In this document: piece by piece, positions 55,134-64,000 of the stretch | Layout: every line of letters begins with the position of its first letter | Numbering within the stretch: the first letter of the stretch is position 1 | Source of the DNA: Colwellia marinimaniae | GTDB taxonomy: Bacteria; Pseudomonadota; Gammaproteobacteria; Enterobacterales; Alteromonadaceae | Direction: 5' to 3' | DNA length: 64,000 nucleotides | NCBI RefSeq assembly: GCF_002207865.1 | Contig: NZ_BDQM01000018.1 | Span: forward strand, 1-64,000 | The notes under the pieces: model-generated | Told to the model about the DNA's origin: nothing | Databases searched by the model: none | What the model saw: the letters and a program-made list of their open reading frames with translations, nothing else | Program-made: the position numbers and the translations under genes

Positions 55134-55260
55134 AATTATTTTCTAGCTACGAAACTAAGGCCAAAACGTCTATTTCAAACGCTCTGACCCCTTAATTTAT
55201 AAGTACAAACTATTTGTCTTATCAGCTAATATGAGTATAAATGACAGCGTGGGGAAAAAT

Positions 55261-56859
55261 ATGAAAAATATACTGTTTATCACCGCAGATCAATGGCGAG
55301 CCGATTGTTTGTCCTCGATGGATCATCCCTGCATCAAAACACCAAATTTAGACAAGCTTGCAGAAGATGGTGTGCTCTTTAAGAATCACTACGCTCAAGC
55401 GGCACCGTGTGGCCCCGCAAGAGCCAGTCTTTATACTGGTATGTATTTACAGAATCACCGGATTGTTCAAAACGGAACCCCCTTAGATGCCAGGCATACC
55501 AATATCGCTTTAGAAGCCCGAAAAGCTGGCTACGATCCACTGCTGTTTGGTTATACCGACATGAGTCCTGACCCTCGAACCCGTGCGCCTGGGGATCCTG
55601 ATTTAAGGCGCTATGAGGGCGTTTTACCGGGGATGACGCCAGCGGTGTTACTCAATAGCGAGGCGATCCCCTGGCTTATCTATCTTAAGGGAAAAGGCTA
55701 TGAAACCCCGCTGGGCCCCTGGGAAGTCCATCAACCGGTTAAAAACTTTGCCGATGCCAAAAATCGGGGGCCATCTTTCGCTCCGTCCCGCTATAAGGCC
55801 GAGGACAGTATCACCGCATTTCTGACCGATGAAGTGCTCAAATATCTGTCCATCAAACAGGATAAGTCCTGGTTTATTCATTTGTCCTATCTACGCCCAC
55901 ATCCTCCGTTCGTCGCCCCCGAACCTTATCACGATATGTATAATCTTCAGGATATTCCTCCGACGGTAAAAGCCCAAACGGCTGAGATCGAAGGCCAACA
56001 ACATCCCTGGCTATCGCATTATATTAATAATCAGACACAGCAGCTCTGGTATGGCCACGATGCCACAACCAATGTCACCCTGGATGGTGCCGAGGTGGAT
56101 CAAATCCGCGCTACCTACTATGGCTTAGTGTCTGAAGTCGATCACCAGATAGGCCGTCTAATCCATTTTCTCAAGGAAAATAATCAGTATGACAATACTC
56201 TGATTGTTTTTACCACTGACCATGGGGAGCAGTTAGGCGATCATTGGTTGTTTGGTAAGTCTGGTTATTTTGATCAGTCCTTTCACATCCCGCTGATTAT
56301 TCGTGATCCCGACAGTGATGCTAAAGCAGGACAGAAGATTGAGGATTTTACCGAATCGATAGATGTGTTCCCAACTATTTTAGATTGGATAGGCCTGGAG
56401 ACGCCTTCGCAATGTGACGGCTGGTCGCTACTTTCTTTTTGCAAGGGGCAGAAACCCAATGTCATCAAAAAAGAAGTCCATTGGGGATATGATTTTCGTG
56501 ACACGGAAGGTCGAAATGTGCAAAAAAACTTGGGTCTGAGAATAGATCAATGTACGTTAAATGTGATACGCGATAAGAAGTTTAAATATGTTCACTTTAC
56601 GGCGTTACCGCCGCTGTTATTTGACCTTGAGAAAGATCCGGATGAATTGGTTAATTGTGCCGATGATCCTGCTTATATTACCGTGGTGACAAAATATGCT
56701 CAAATGTTACTGTCTTGGCGAATGCAGCACGACGATAGAATACTATCGAATACCTGGATAGGCCCAAAAGGACCATTAGAAAAGAAAGACCCTAAACCCT
56801 CACACACAGAGAATAAGAATAATTCTATGCTGAAAAAAAACATTGTAGAAGAGTATTAG
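55261..56859 (+). CDS. Phosphonate monoester hydrolase / arylsulfatase-like enzyme
   Basis: About 532 aa of the alkaline-phosphatase superfamily. The sulfatase motif C-G-P-A-R starts at C50, the site of formylglycine formation. Metal ligands are in ITADQWRAD (D10) and TTDHGEQLGDH. Segments GYDPLLFGYTDMSPDPRT, YLRPHPPFVAPEPYH and FGKSGYFDQSFHIPLI match remembered phosphonate monoester hydrolases (Rhizobium PMH), which cleave phosphonate, phosphate and sulfate esters. No signal peptide is seen, so it is cytoplasmic. The start at 55261 follows GTGGGGA. By eye it is GC-richer than neighbouring genes, suggesting transfer. It lies between two tRNA-His-related sequences. Confidence 0.87.
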   Translation: MKNILFITADQWRADCLSSMDHPCIKTPNLDKLAEDGVLFKNHYAQAAPCGPARASLYTGMYLQNHRIVQNGTPLDARHTNIALEARKAGYDPLLFGYTDMSPDPRTRAPGDPDLRRYEGVLPGMTPAVLLNSEAIPWLIYLKGKGYETPLGPWEVHQPVKNFADAKNRGPSFAPSRYKAEDSITAFLTDEVLKYLSIKQDKSWFIHLSYLRPHPPFVAPEPYHDMYNLQDIPPTVKAQTAEIEGQQHPWLSHYINNQTQQLWYGHDATTNVTLDGAEVDQIRATYYGLVSEVDHQIGRLIHFLKENNQYDNTLIVFTTDHGEQLGDHWLFGKSGYFDQSFHIPLIIRDPDSDAKAGQKIEDFTESIDVFPTILDWIGLETPSQCDGWSLLSFCKGQKPNVIKKEVHWGYDFRDTEGRNVQKNLGLRIDQCTLNVIRDKKFKYVHFTALPPLLFDLEKDPDELVNCADDPAYITVVTKYAQMLLSWRMQHDDRILSNTWIGPKGPLEKKDPKPSHTENKNNSMLKKNIVEEY

Positions 56860-57007
56860 CAGGCCAGTAGAACGTTGGTAACGTGCTCTGAATCAGGAGT
56901 AAAAGACTATATTGTGGTAATAACAGCCCTTAAATCTGATTATCAGCAAGTGCTAATTATAGTGGGTAATTACCCAGATATTTTGATTTCAACGGACTTA
57001 TATTAGA

Positions 57008-57379
57008 AAGAATAGGGTGGCTAAAAGGAGTTGAATCCACGGTAAATGAATAATGGCATCACTGGTGATTCTTTAGAGTATAAATTTTTAACAAGGAAGA
57101 AAGAATAGGGTGGCTAAAGGGAGTTGAATCCACGGTAAATGAATAATGGCATCACTGGTGATTCTTTAGAGTATAAATTTTTAACAAGGAAGAAAGAATA
57201 GGGTGGCTAAAGGGAGTTGAATCCACGGTAAATGAATAATGGCATCACTGGTGATTCTTTAGAGTATAAATTTTTAACAAGGAAGAAAGAATAGGGTGGC
57301 TAAAGGGAGTTGAATCCACGGTAAATGAATAATGGCATCACTGGTGATTCTTTAGAGTATAAATTTTTAACAAGGAAGA
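57008..57379 (-). repeat. Four 93-bp tandem repeats carrying tRNA-His 3' ends
   Basis: Four head-to-tail units start at 57008, 57101, 57194 and 57287; the fifth position (57380) is the start of the real tRNA 3' end. The units are nearly identical (one visible change in the first, at 57026-57027). Each has about 32 bases resembling the tRNA-His 3' end (GGGTGGCTAAAGGGAGTTGA, with the T-arm degraded), then 61 bases including the hairpin ATCAC-TG-GTGAT. Transcribed from the tRNA promoter, they would follow tRNA-His, as rtT repeats follow tyrT in E. coli. Confidence 0.92.
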
Positions 57380-57384
57380 AAGAA

Positions 57385-57461
57385 TGGGGTGGCTAAAGGG
57401 ACTTGAACCCTCGACAACCGGAATCACAATCCGGGGCTCTACCAACTGAGCTATAGCCACC
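57385..57461 (-). tRNA. tRNA-His (anticodon GTG)
   Basis: On the minus strand the gene starts GGTGGCTATAGCTCAGTTGG, including the extra G-1 of tRNA-His. The anticodon arm is CCGGA-TTGTGAT-TCCGG with anticodon GTG. The T-arm contains GGTTCAAGTCC, and the 3' end is TAGCCACC followed by encoded CCA. All arms pair. It closely resembles E. coli hisR. It stands alone, not in the argX-hisR-leuT-proM cluster known from E. coli. The 93-bp repeats begin directly after its 3' end. Confidence 0.97.
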
Positions 57462-57711
57462 ACTGAGGTGTACTGAGACATACTTTATGCTAGGAGCAAT
57501 AAATATTGTGCTGCTACTTAACAGCGCGGCGATTGTAGTGCATTTATGCCTAGCATGACAAGGAAAATCTTTGCTTTTAAGGGGATTTATACATAATTGC
57601 TTTTGTTTTAGCGTCTTTGTCTAATTAATCTACAGCTAAGTCAGCGAGTATTTGTTTTGCTAGTTATCACCATTGCTCTCATCACGAGGACAATGGCTAA
57701 ACATAAGATGA

Positions 57712-59139
57712 CTAATCCTTAGGGGTGTCTGAAAAAGGTCCACAAACTAAGGCTGCTTTAACACCAGGGCTGAGTTTGCCTAGGCCTTCAATAAGTTTTT
57801 CCTTGCCAATTAATACCTCAACAATTTGTCCTGAATAACGAATAGCGGTTTCACGCATCATGCCCATCATCGGCCAACCCCATAAAGAGGAGACTAGTAC
57901 ACCATCTTGAACAAAATAAGGTGCCGTTAAAAAGCTACAGCTCAACACGGCTTCAACTGGGCTTCTATTGGTTGGGCTGCCACCGACTAAATCAATAACC
58001 ACCGAATTTTCAGGGATTAACTCTTTGAGGTGCTTATTACTGATCAGGAAGTTTTTGCCTCTTAATTCAACGGATTGTTCAGCGCCATTGATGATAATAT
58101 CAGCATCTTTGAGCCAATAATCAATACGGCTTTTAGCCGTTTGAGCTCGGCCTAAAACATGGATGTGTCTAATGCCTTGCTGATGTAATTCATCCAAAGC
58201 GCCTTGGGCGACATTACCATAACCAAGAATAACCGCCTTGATATTGGCTTTTTTTATCGAGGGTTTATGGTCAGCTAATAAGCCCATGCCATACCTAGCC
58301 CCTGCTTGTCCGGTTTCATGTAGGCATTGAATACGGCGTAGGCCAAATTGTGCCGGTGGATGGCTTGCTTGATAATCAGTGATGGCTTGCTGACCTTGTT
58401 TTATTTCAAAGTCATTAATATCAAAAGTATGGGTTTTTAAGGCACGTAGTTTTTGTAGTATGCCTTGGGGATCTTTAAAGCTTTTACTGTCGTAAAAATA
58501 TAACGCATTAGTGCCAGTGGCCTCTAGCTCTTCAAAGGCAAGTGATGGCTGGATAACTTGTAAAGAACGAGGGCTACGATTACCACAACGATTTATAGCA
58601 CCGCGTAAACGCTCACTCCAGCCAATAATTCTTACTCGTAATCCGCCAATAGTATTGTCGTTAAAGAAGGGGGTTAAGGCAGCATTCATGGCGACACGGC
58701 CAAGAATTCGCTCATCCGAGTCTTGTTTTGGGGACTCACAAATATCTTCCATGGCAATAACATTAATACGACTGTCTTTGAGAAGTTTTGCTCTGTCTGG
58801 ATAGGAGTTGAAATGCGCCATACAGAATAGTGTACAAGCTGCACTCATCTGCTCGATGGAACTAAGAGCAGGCCCTTTAAACTTAATAATCAGCGATTTA
58901 TCTTTATATATCCGTTCAGCTGTTTGCATAATGGCGTTATGTTTAATGTATTCTTCATCACTAAAACCAACCCCTTCTCCTGCGCCCATTTCTACATAGA
59001 CTTTAATGCCCGCTGATACCAGTTGACCGACATCACTAGGTACTAGGGCCACACGTTTTTCTAGACCGCCAGGGTTTTCAGGTGATTCTATTTCTTTAAC
59101 AAGGGCTATGGAGGAATAACGAGAAAATGTCTGTGGCAT
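57712..59139 (-). CDS. Alanine dehydrogenase/PNT-family NAD-binding protein
   Basis: About 475 aa. The N-terminal half has AlaDh_PNT features (KEIESPENPGGLEKRVALVP, VEMGAGEGVGFSDEEY). The C-terminal half has a Rossmann motif VILGYGNVAQGALDEL and WGWPMMGMMRETA. Length exceeds that of alanine dehydrogenase (about 370 aa) and the middle is different, so the substrate is uncertain; saccharopine/lysine-2-oxoglutarate dehydrogenase-like enzymes are an alternative. The start at 59139 has AAAGAG upstream and gives the expected N-terminus; the frame remains open upstream to 59325 without family sequence. Confidence 0.75.
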   Translation of the reverse strand: MPQTFSRYSSIALVKEIESPENPGGLEKRVALVPSDVGQLVSAGIKVYVEMGAGEGVGFSDEEYIKHNAIMQTAERIYKDKSLIIKFKGPALSSIEQMSAACTLFCMAHFNSYPDRAKLLKDSRINVIAMEDICESPKQDSDERILGRVAMNAALTPFFNDNTIGGLRVRIIGWSERLRGAINRCGNRSPRSLQVIQPSLAFEELEATGTNALYFYDSKSFKDPQGILQKLRALKTHTFDINDFEIKQGQQAITDYQASHPPAQFGLRRIQCLHETGQAGARYGMGLLADHKPSIKKANIKAVILGYGNVAQGALDELHQQGIRHIHVLGRAQTAKSRIDYWLKDADIIINGAEQSVELRGKNFLISNKHLKELIPENSVVIDLVGGSPTNRSPVEAVLSCSFLTAPYFVQDGVLVSSLWGWPMMGMMRETAIRYSGQIVEVLIGKEKLIEGLGKLSPGVKAALVCGPFSDTPKD

Positions 59140-59748
59140 AGCGGTACTCTTTAGAAAATGTGGAGAATATGGTTGCAGCATAACACGAATAATTACTGTC
59201 GTTATTATGCGGATTTGGCTCAATAGGGTTATCAATAAAACATTCGTCTTTGGCGTGGTTGAAGGGTAAAGTGCCGTTATGATAACCCGTTTTTGATAAG
59301 GTAATTGAGCGCAGAGTTGGAACATGTGCTTATGTATACTTGGGATGGCTCTGCGGGCTAATTAATGGGTTTATCATCTAATCTATAAAAATGAGCAATG
59401 CTTCGCCGTTTCATCGAGCGTAACACCCTTATTTTTAAGTGATTTTTGTTTCTTCGTAACATAATTTTCTTTTTTCTTAATCTCATTTACTAACCTATTA
59501 AATATCGTGTCTATCAGTTAAATATGCTGTCAAATTAGCCTTTAATCAACAGCATTGACTAAAGGCATCTGCAAACGCTTTAAATAATAAAGTACTTAGC
59601 CTGGTGGTTCAACTAGCGAATAGTTATCAGTATTACTTTGTTTATATAAAGTCAGATGGTAATTTACGGCACTGAATTAGATAATAACCTTTTTTGTAAA
59701 ATTAAGTCAATCAAGTCTAGTCATGTTAGTCCATCATACTCTATTGGG
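59140..59748. other. Gene-free region between two minus-strand genes
   Basis: About 600 bases contain the promoter of the AlaDh/PNT-like gene and the end of the RND operon. An in-frame extension (to 59325) and a 63-codon frame at 59656-59847 are not convincing. No terminator or repeat is recognised. Confidence 0.5.
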
Positions 59749-62700
59749 TTAGGCAACTTGTCTATCACTGCTATTTTTTCTGGCCCCCTTAGCGGAAAAA
59801 ACGTTTTTAATCTGCTCAACAATAAGGTAATTTACCGGCACCAATAGCAAGGTAATAAAGGTGGCGAATAAAATACCAAAACCTAGTGATACTGCCATAG
59901 GAATGAGAAACTGTGCTTGGGTAGATTGTTCAAACAATAACGGCATTAAACCAATGAAAGTGGTTAAACTGGTTAACATTACCGGTCTAAAACGGGCGGC
60001 ACCTGCGGTTAATACTGCCTCCATGACGTCACCGCCTTCACTGCATTTTTTATTGATAAAATCGACCAGTACCAGTGAGTCATTGACCACCACACCGACT
60101 AACGCCAACATGCCAAGTAAGCTCATGATGGTTAACTCCATGCCCATGATCCAGTGACCGATAACAGCACCTATCATGCCAAAAGGAATAATGCTCATAA
60201 CAATGATGGGTTGTATATAAGACTTAAACGGTATGGCTAACAGTGCGTAGATTATAAAAAAGACAAATAATAGTGACCAGCCGAGTGAGCCAAAAGATTC
60301 TCTTTGCTCTTTTGCTTCACCCTCTAGTGAGTGACTAACCCCAGGGTATTGCAGCATCAATTCATCTAAATAGTCTTTTAAATCGGCTTGTAACACCGTC
60401 ATATTGGTATTTGATTTTTCCACATCAGCACTTACATTTGCGGTGCGGTAACGATCGATTCTCGAAATAGTTGAGGGGCTTTTTCCTGGAATCAGCTTGG
60501 CAACATGAGATAGTGGTACAGAGCCACCCGCAGGTGTTGTTATTAGCAGGTCTTCTAAATCAGCGATAGTACGGCGCTCATTCAGTGGTAGTCGTACCAT
60601 AACGCGGACATCGTCTCTGCCGCGTTGAATACGTTGCACTTGTGAACCAAAAAATGCCCGACGTACTTGATTGGAAATACTGACACGGGTTAAGCCTAAG
60701 GCTCTGCCTTGTGCGGTTAATTCAATTTGTAATTCTTCTTTGCCGTTTGATAAGCTATCGGCAATGTCGAATACCGTCGGGTAGGTGGCTAAGTGCACTT
60801 TCACTTTATCGGTAACTTCTTTTAAAATCTCTAATGAGCTGGCTTTAAATTGCACATGAATAGGGTCTGATGAACGACCTATTTCGGCTCTAAAGGTAAT
60901 ACTTTCAGCGCCCGGAATAGGGCCAATTAGATTACGCCATTCACGTACCAGCTCTCGTGAAGTAATCGACAGTTCACGCGATTCAGGCGGGGTCATTTCA
61001 AAACGAACACTGCCCTGATTGGATACACCGCCACGGCCACCAGTGGTGGCTAATATATTAATAATGACACTTTCGTTAGTCGCTGGCTCAATGTATTTCT
61101 GTTTTAATTCTTCGGCTTTTTCCGCCATCTTCATAATATATTTATTAGTCACTTCAAAAGGTGTGCCTGCCGGTAAGGTCAAGGTAGCTCGAACCGTTTC
61201 ACTGGGGATTCTTGGGAAGAAAATAAACTTGCTCCAGCCACTGAAAATAAGAGCAAGAATAAGTAAAAATACCGCAGTAAAACCGACTAAAGTGGTGGTT
61301 TTGTTATTGATAGCTCGTTTTAGTAAGGGTTGATAAAAACGGATTATCGCGCGTTCAAAACCGTCAGCAAAGCCTTGTTGTAGTTGACTTAATTTTGATT
61401 GTTTCGACTTTTCTGAGCGCAATTTTAAGTTTTTTAGGTGGGAAGGTAAAATAAATTTCGATTCAATTAAGGAGAAAATGAGCACGGGAATAACAATGAC
61501 TGGAATTTGCGCAAATAAGGCGCCACGATTCCCTTCAATAAAAGCCAGCGGCAAAAAGGCGGCTATGGTGGTTAAAATGCCAAAAGTGACGGGTAGGGCG
61601 ACTTCTTGGGTGCCGCGAATTGCTGCCATCTCACCGGACTCGGAGGTTTTTAGGTGAGTGTAAATGTTTTCTCCCGTGACGATGGCATCATCAACAACAA
61701 TACCTAGCACCAAGATAAAGGCAAATAAGCTCATGATATTTAAGGTCACACCAAAAAAAGGCATCATGATAAAGGCGCCCATAAAAGAGATAGGAATGCC
61801 AATAAACACCCAAAAGGCAATGGTAGGTCTGAGGAATAAAGTTAATAAGGCGAGGACTAATATACCACCTTGCAAGGCACTGGTGGTAAGGGTGGCAATA
61901 CGGTTTTTAATAATTTGTGAATCGTCATCCCAAAAACTTAATTCTACGCCGACAGGTAATGAACTTTGCTGGTCGTTAATATAAGTTTTTACCGCATCGG
62001 CAACGTCAATGGCGCTTTGTTGCCCAATACGATAAACATCGATAAAGGCGGCTTGTTTACCGTTAAAACGTGTACGTACAGGGGTTTCTTCAAAGTGATC
62101 TTTAATGATGGCGATGTCACTTAGGCGAAGGATAGCACCATCAATATTGGTTTTTATTGCGATTTTTTCAAAGTCGTCTTTGCGATAGGCTTGGCCTTTT
62201 GAGCGCAGTAAGATATCGCCACCTTGGGTTTTTAAATTACCAGCAGAAATGTCTGTGCTTGAGTCTGCTATTGCCGAAGATATTTGCGCTATGGTCAAAT
62301 TATATTGTCGTAACTTGTTTTGTGGTACTTCAATGGATATTTCATAGTCACGGACGCCGCTGAGCTCGACTTGGGTAATGGCGGGTATTTTTAATAAATC
62401 ATCTCTGACTTTTTCCGCGAATTCACGGGTCTCTTTTTCACTATAAATACTGGCAATAGTTACGGTAATCACTTCACGCTTACGTGCCGCTAATGAGACC
62501 ACTGGTTTTTCTGCATCGGCAGGAAAGGTATTTATTTCATCAATCCGGCTTTTTATATCGGCGAGCATCTCGCGTGGATCATAGCCTGACTCAACTTCAA
62601 TATTAACCGAAGAGGTGCCTTCCGATGAACGGCTGGAAATTTGTTTGACGCCTTCTAAATCTTGTATGGCCTCTTCAATGCGAATAGAAATACTTTTTTC

Positions 62701-62874
62701 TACATCTTCTGGTGTGGCGCCGCGCAATGACACCTTAACGTTAATTCGCTCGGTGGCAAAAGACGGAAATACTTCCAGTGGAATACGATTAGTTAGACTA
62801 AATAGACCGGCTATTAAAATGGTAATTAATAGTAAGTTCGCCGCGACATGATTTCGTGTAAACCAAGCAATCAT
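59749..62874 (-). CDS. RND efflux pump permease, HAE/AcrB-like
   Basis: This 1041-aa inner-membrane pump has twelve TM helices and two large periplasmic loops. TM4 contains the proton-relay Asp pair in GIVVDDAIVTGEN. N-terminal sequence IPLEVFPSFATERINVKVSL and later PLAFIEGNRGALFAQIPVIV are typical of the efflux permeases common in marine Gammaproteobacteria. No metal-RND motif is present, so drugs, detergents or organic compounds are likelier substrates. The start overlaps the stop of the adaptor gene by one base (TAATG). No outer-membrane partner is in the window. Confidence 0.92.
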   Translation of the reverse strand: MIAWFTRNHVAANLLLITILIAGLFSLTNRIPLEVFPSFATERINVKVSLRGATPEDVEKSISIRIEEAIQDLEGVKQISSRSSEGTSSVNIEVESGYDPREMLADIKSRIDEINTFPADAEKPVVSLAARKREVITVTIASIYSEKETREFAEKVRDDLLKIPAITQVELSGVRDYEISIEVPQNKLRQYNLTIAQISSAIADSSTDISAGNLKTQGGDILLRSKGQAYRKDDFEKIAIKTNIDGAILRLSDIAIIKDHFEETPVRTRFNGKQAAFIDVYRIGQQSAIDVADAVKTYINDQQSSLPVGVELSFWDDDSQIIKNRIATLTTSALQGGILVLALLTLFLRPTIAFWVFIGIPISFMGAFIMMPFFGVTLNIMSLFAFILVLGIVVDDAIVTGENIYTHLKTSESGEMAAIRGTQEVALPVTFGILTTIAAFLPLAFIEGNRGALFAQIPVIVIPVLIFSLIESKFILPSHLKNLKLRSEKSKQSKLSQLQQGFADGFERAIIRFYQPLLKRAINNKTTTLVGFTAVFLLILALIFSGWSKFIFFPRIPSETVRATLTLPAGTPFEVTNKYIMKMAEKAEELKQKYIEPATNESVIINILATTGGRGGVSNQGSVRFEMTPPESRELSITSRELVREWRNLIGPIPGAESITFRAEIGRSSDPIHVQFKASSLEILKEVTDKVKVHLATYPTVFDIADSLSNGKEELQIELTAQGRALGLTRVSISNQVRRAFFGSQVQRIQRGRDDVRVMVRLPLNERRTIADLEDLLITTPAGGSVPLSHVAKLIPGKSPSTISRIDRYRTANVSADVEKSNTNMTVLQADLKDYLDELMLQYPGVSHSLEGEAKEQRESFGSLGWSLLFVFFIIYALLAIPFKSYIQPIIVMSIIPFGMIGAVIGHWIMGMELTIMSLLGMLALVGVVVNDSLVLVDFINKKCSEGGDVMEAVLTAGAARFRPVMLTSLTTFIGLMPLLFEQSTQAQFLIPMAVSLGFGILFATFITLLLVPVNYLIVEQIKNVFSAKGARKNSSDRQVA

Positions 62875-64000
62875 TAGTTGTTCACCTTAGCTGAAGGTCT
62901 TGATTGAGCTGTATCTGCTCGGTTTTCTTTTCGCTCAGCCATTAATACTGCAACAGTGATGCCTTTTTCATCGGCAATTTTTTGTAATTTTTTAAAATGC
63001 TCTTTTGACATCTTTCGCTGAGGAAATTTTTTGTTGTTTTGACTGGGCGCTTGTCCGGCAATCGCTACTGGTGTGCCAGAGCTCACTTGCCCTAAGGGCG
63101 TCAGTACTAATTCGTCACCCGCACTTAAGCCTTGGCTAACAATGGCTTCAGTACCATTTTGCCAGCCTAATTGAATTTCTTTACGCATTAATAGACCGTC
63201 TTTAACGATATAAACATAGCTACCTTGATAAATAGCACTGCTGGGAATCACTAAGGCGTTTTTAACTTTACGACCGGTAATTTTTGCGGTGACATATTGA
63301 CCTATTTTGATTTGTGCACCTTGGTTATAGTCACTATCGTAAGGGCGAATAATTTGCGCAACCACATAAAGTTGTTGTGTCATTTCATCGATAGCGCTTT
63401 CGGTGCGAACAATGTGGCCTTGCCATACTTGTTTACCCATCAGATCTGATGAAATAATTACATTACTTATCATTGAGCTAGTGTTGTTATCGTCAATATT
63501 GGCATCGGTATTTGTTATCGCAGCTGACGACTGATGAACATGGCGATATTCTTCGGGTAATTTCATTAGTGGTAAATCTTTATTTTTGATCGGTAGACGA
63601 ATTTCGACATAATCAACGGCAAAGATATCGGCTAATTGGCTGTTGCTTGAAATCACCTGACCAATATCCACATTTTTCTTTAATATACGCCCGGCATAAG
63701 GCGCGACAATCTTGGTGCGTTCTAATGACAGTTTTACCTTATCAAGCAAAGCTTCTGCGGAAAGAACTTGTGCTGTAGCCGCTTCAAATTGTGGCTGACG
63801 TAATACTAGCGCGTTAGGTGCTTTACCCTGGCCCAATCTCTGCCAGTCAGCTTGTGCTTGTTTTACCCGTGCACCTTCTTCGAGCAAATTTTGTTTAGCT
63901 GTCATTAAGCTTGCTTGGGCTATTTTAACTTCGGCGCGGTGATCTCGGTCATCGAGTTGCAGTAATATATCGCCTTGCTCAAAAAAACCACCCGCTCTAA
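62874..64000 (-). CDS. RND efflux adaptor (HlyD family), 5' end beyond window
   Basis: The frame is open from the stop at 62874 to the window edge at 64000, so the N-terminus is missing. The first visible residues include GGFFEQGDILLQLDDRDHRAEV, the lipoyl half-motif, then a helical hairpin, RTKIVAPYAGRILKKNVDIGQVIS and a barrel domain with VIPSSAIYQGSYVYIVKDG. The C-terminus carries an unusual basic and Gln/Lys-rich tail after residue 290 of the visible part (KKFPQRKMSKEHFKKLQ). It is translationally coupled to the RND permease gene. Confidence 0.9.
   Translation of the reverse strand, partial: RAGGFFEQGDILLQLDDRDHRAEVKIAQASLMTAKQNLLEEGARVKQAQADWQRLGQGKAPNALVLRQPQFEAATAQVLSAEALLDKVKLSLERTKIVAPYAGRILKKNVDIGQVISSNSQLADIFAVDYVEIRLPIKNKDLPLMKLPEEYRHVHQSSAAITNTDANIDDNNTSSMISNVIISSDLMGKQVWQGHIVRTESAIDEMTQQLYVVAQIIRPYDSDYNQGAQIKIGQYVTAKITGRKVKNALVIPSSAIYQGSYVYIVKDGLLMRKEIQLGWQNGTEAIVSQGLSAGDELVLTPLGQVSSGTPVAIAGQAPSQNNKKFPQRKMSKEHFKKLQKIADEKGITVAVLMAERKENRADTAQSRPSAKVNN

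Noticed and set aside
57008..57379. CRISPR array
   Set aside because: The whole 93-bp unit is repeated, spacer included, and each unit contains a tRNA-His 3' end. No cas genes are near.
59656..59847. 63-codon frame overlapping the RND permease 3' end
   Set aside because: Overlaps a certain gene on the opposite strand and shows no ribosome site or motif.

Overview
The window reads as chromosome of a marine, probably cold-adapted gammaproteobacterium of the Alteromonadales, most like Colwellia. That placement is inferred from AT-rich sequence, a ydbH-ynbE-ydbL set, a YeiE/YeiH pair, many two-component and c-di-GMP proteins, RND pumps, a TonB receptor and a sedentary-integron-like cassette run. 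No rRNA is present. The only intact tRNA found is tRNA-His(GTG).

Layout. 0.3-7.8 kb: a MacAB-like ABC export operon (minus strand) divergent from an NtrC-type regulator and its NtrY-like kinase, with a sigma-54 promoter and a paired upstream palindrome between them. 8.1-10.7 kb: ahpC and ahpF behind a near-perfect OxyR site. 10.8-13.6 kb: a MASE1/CHASE hybrid kinase with altered kinase motifs. 13.9-19.4 kb: an unknown protein, the ydbH-ynbE-ydbL envelope lipid-transport genes (split by a 262-bp miniature element), and yfcH. 19.4-25.6 kb: a CzcCBA heavy-metal RND pump with a MerR regulator and a 19-bp-spacer MerR-type promoter. 25.8-31.1 kb: two lipoproteins (one an alpha/beta hydrolase), an orphan PotD-like binding protein and yeiE/yeiH. 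31.3-39.0 kb: a DUF4097 protein, an EAL-like/HDOD protein with a receiver, a decayed BlaI-M56-ankyrin locus, and a kinase/receiver/GGDEF-EAL signalling operon. 39.2-46.2 kb: yqjG, pirin, DoxX and a divergent LysR (the YqjF/YqjG/YhaJ/YhaK set of E. coli), then a GMC oxidoreductase and an aldehyde dehydrogenase.

46.3-49.3 kb is the most unusual part: four attC-like sites in one orientation delimit gene cassettes (HNH-like protein, lipoprotein, internally repeated 90-aa protein, ParDE toxin-antitoxin, truncated membrane protein). No integron integrase is in the window, so this fits a cluster of attC sites lacking an integrase (CALIN) or the distal part of a chromosomal integron.

49.2-59.1 kb: TonB receptor, Cache-domain kinase, and a phosphonate monoester hydrolase/arylsulfatase-type gene lying between a degenerate tRNA-His fragment and the real tRNA-His. 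Directly 3' of tRNA-His lie four 93-bp tandem repeats, each carrying a decayed copy of the tRNA 3' end, an arrangement like the rtT repeats at E. coli tyrT. 59.7-64.0 kb: an AcrB-like RND pump and its adaptor, which runs off the window.

All calls come from reading the sequence and remembered family signatures; no database search was run.
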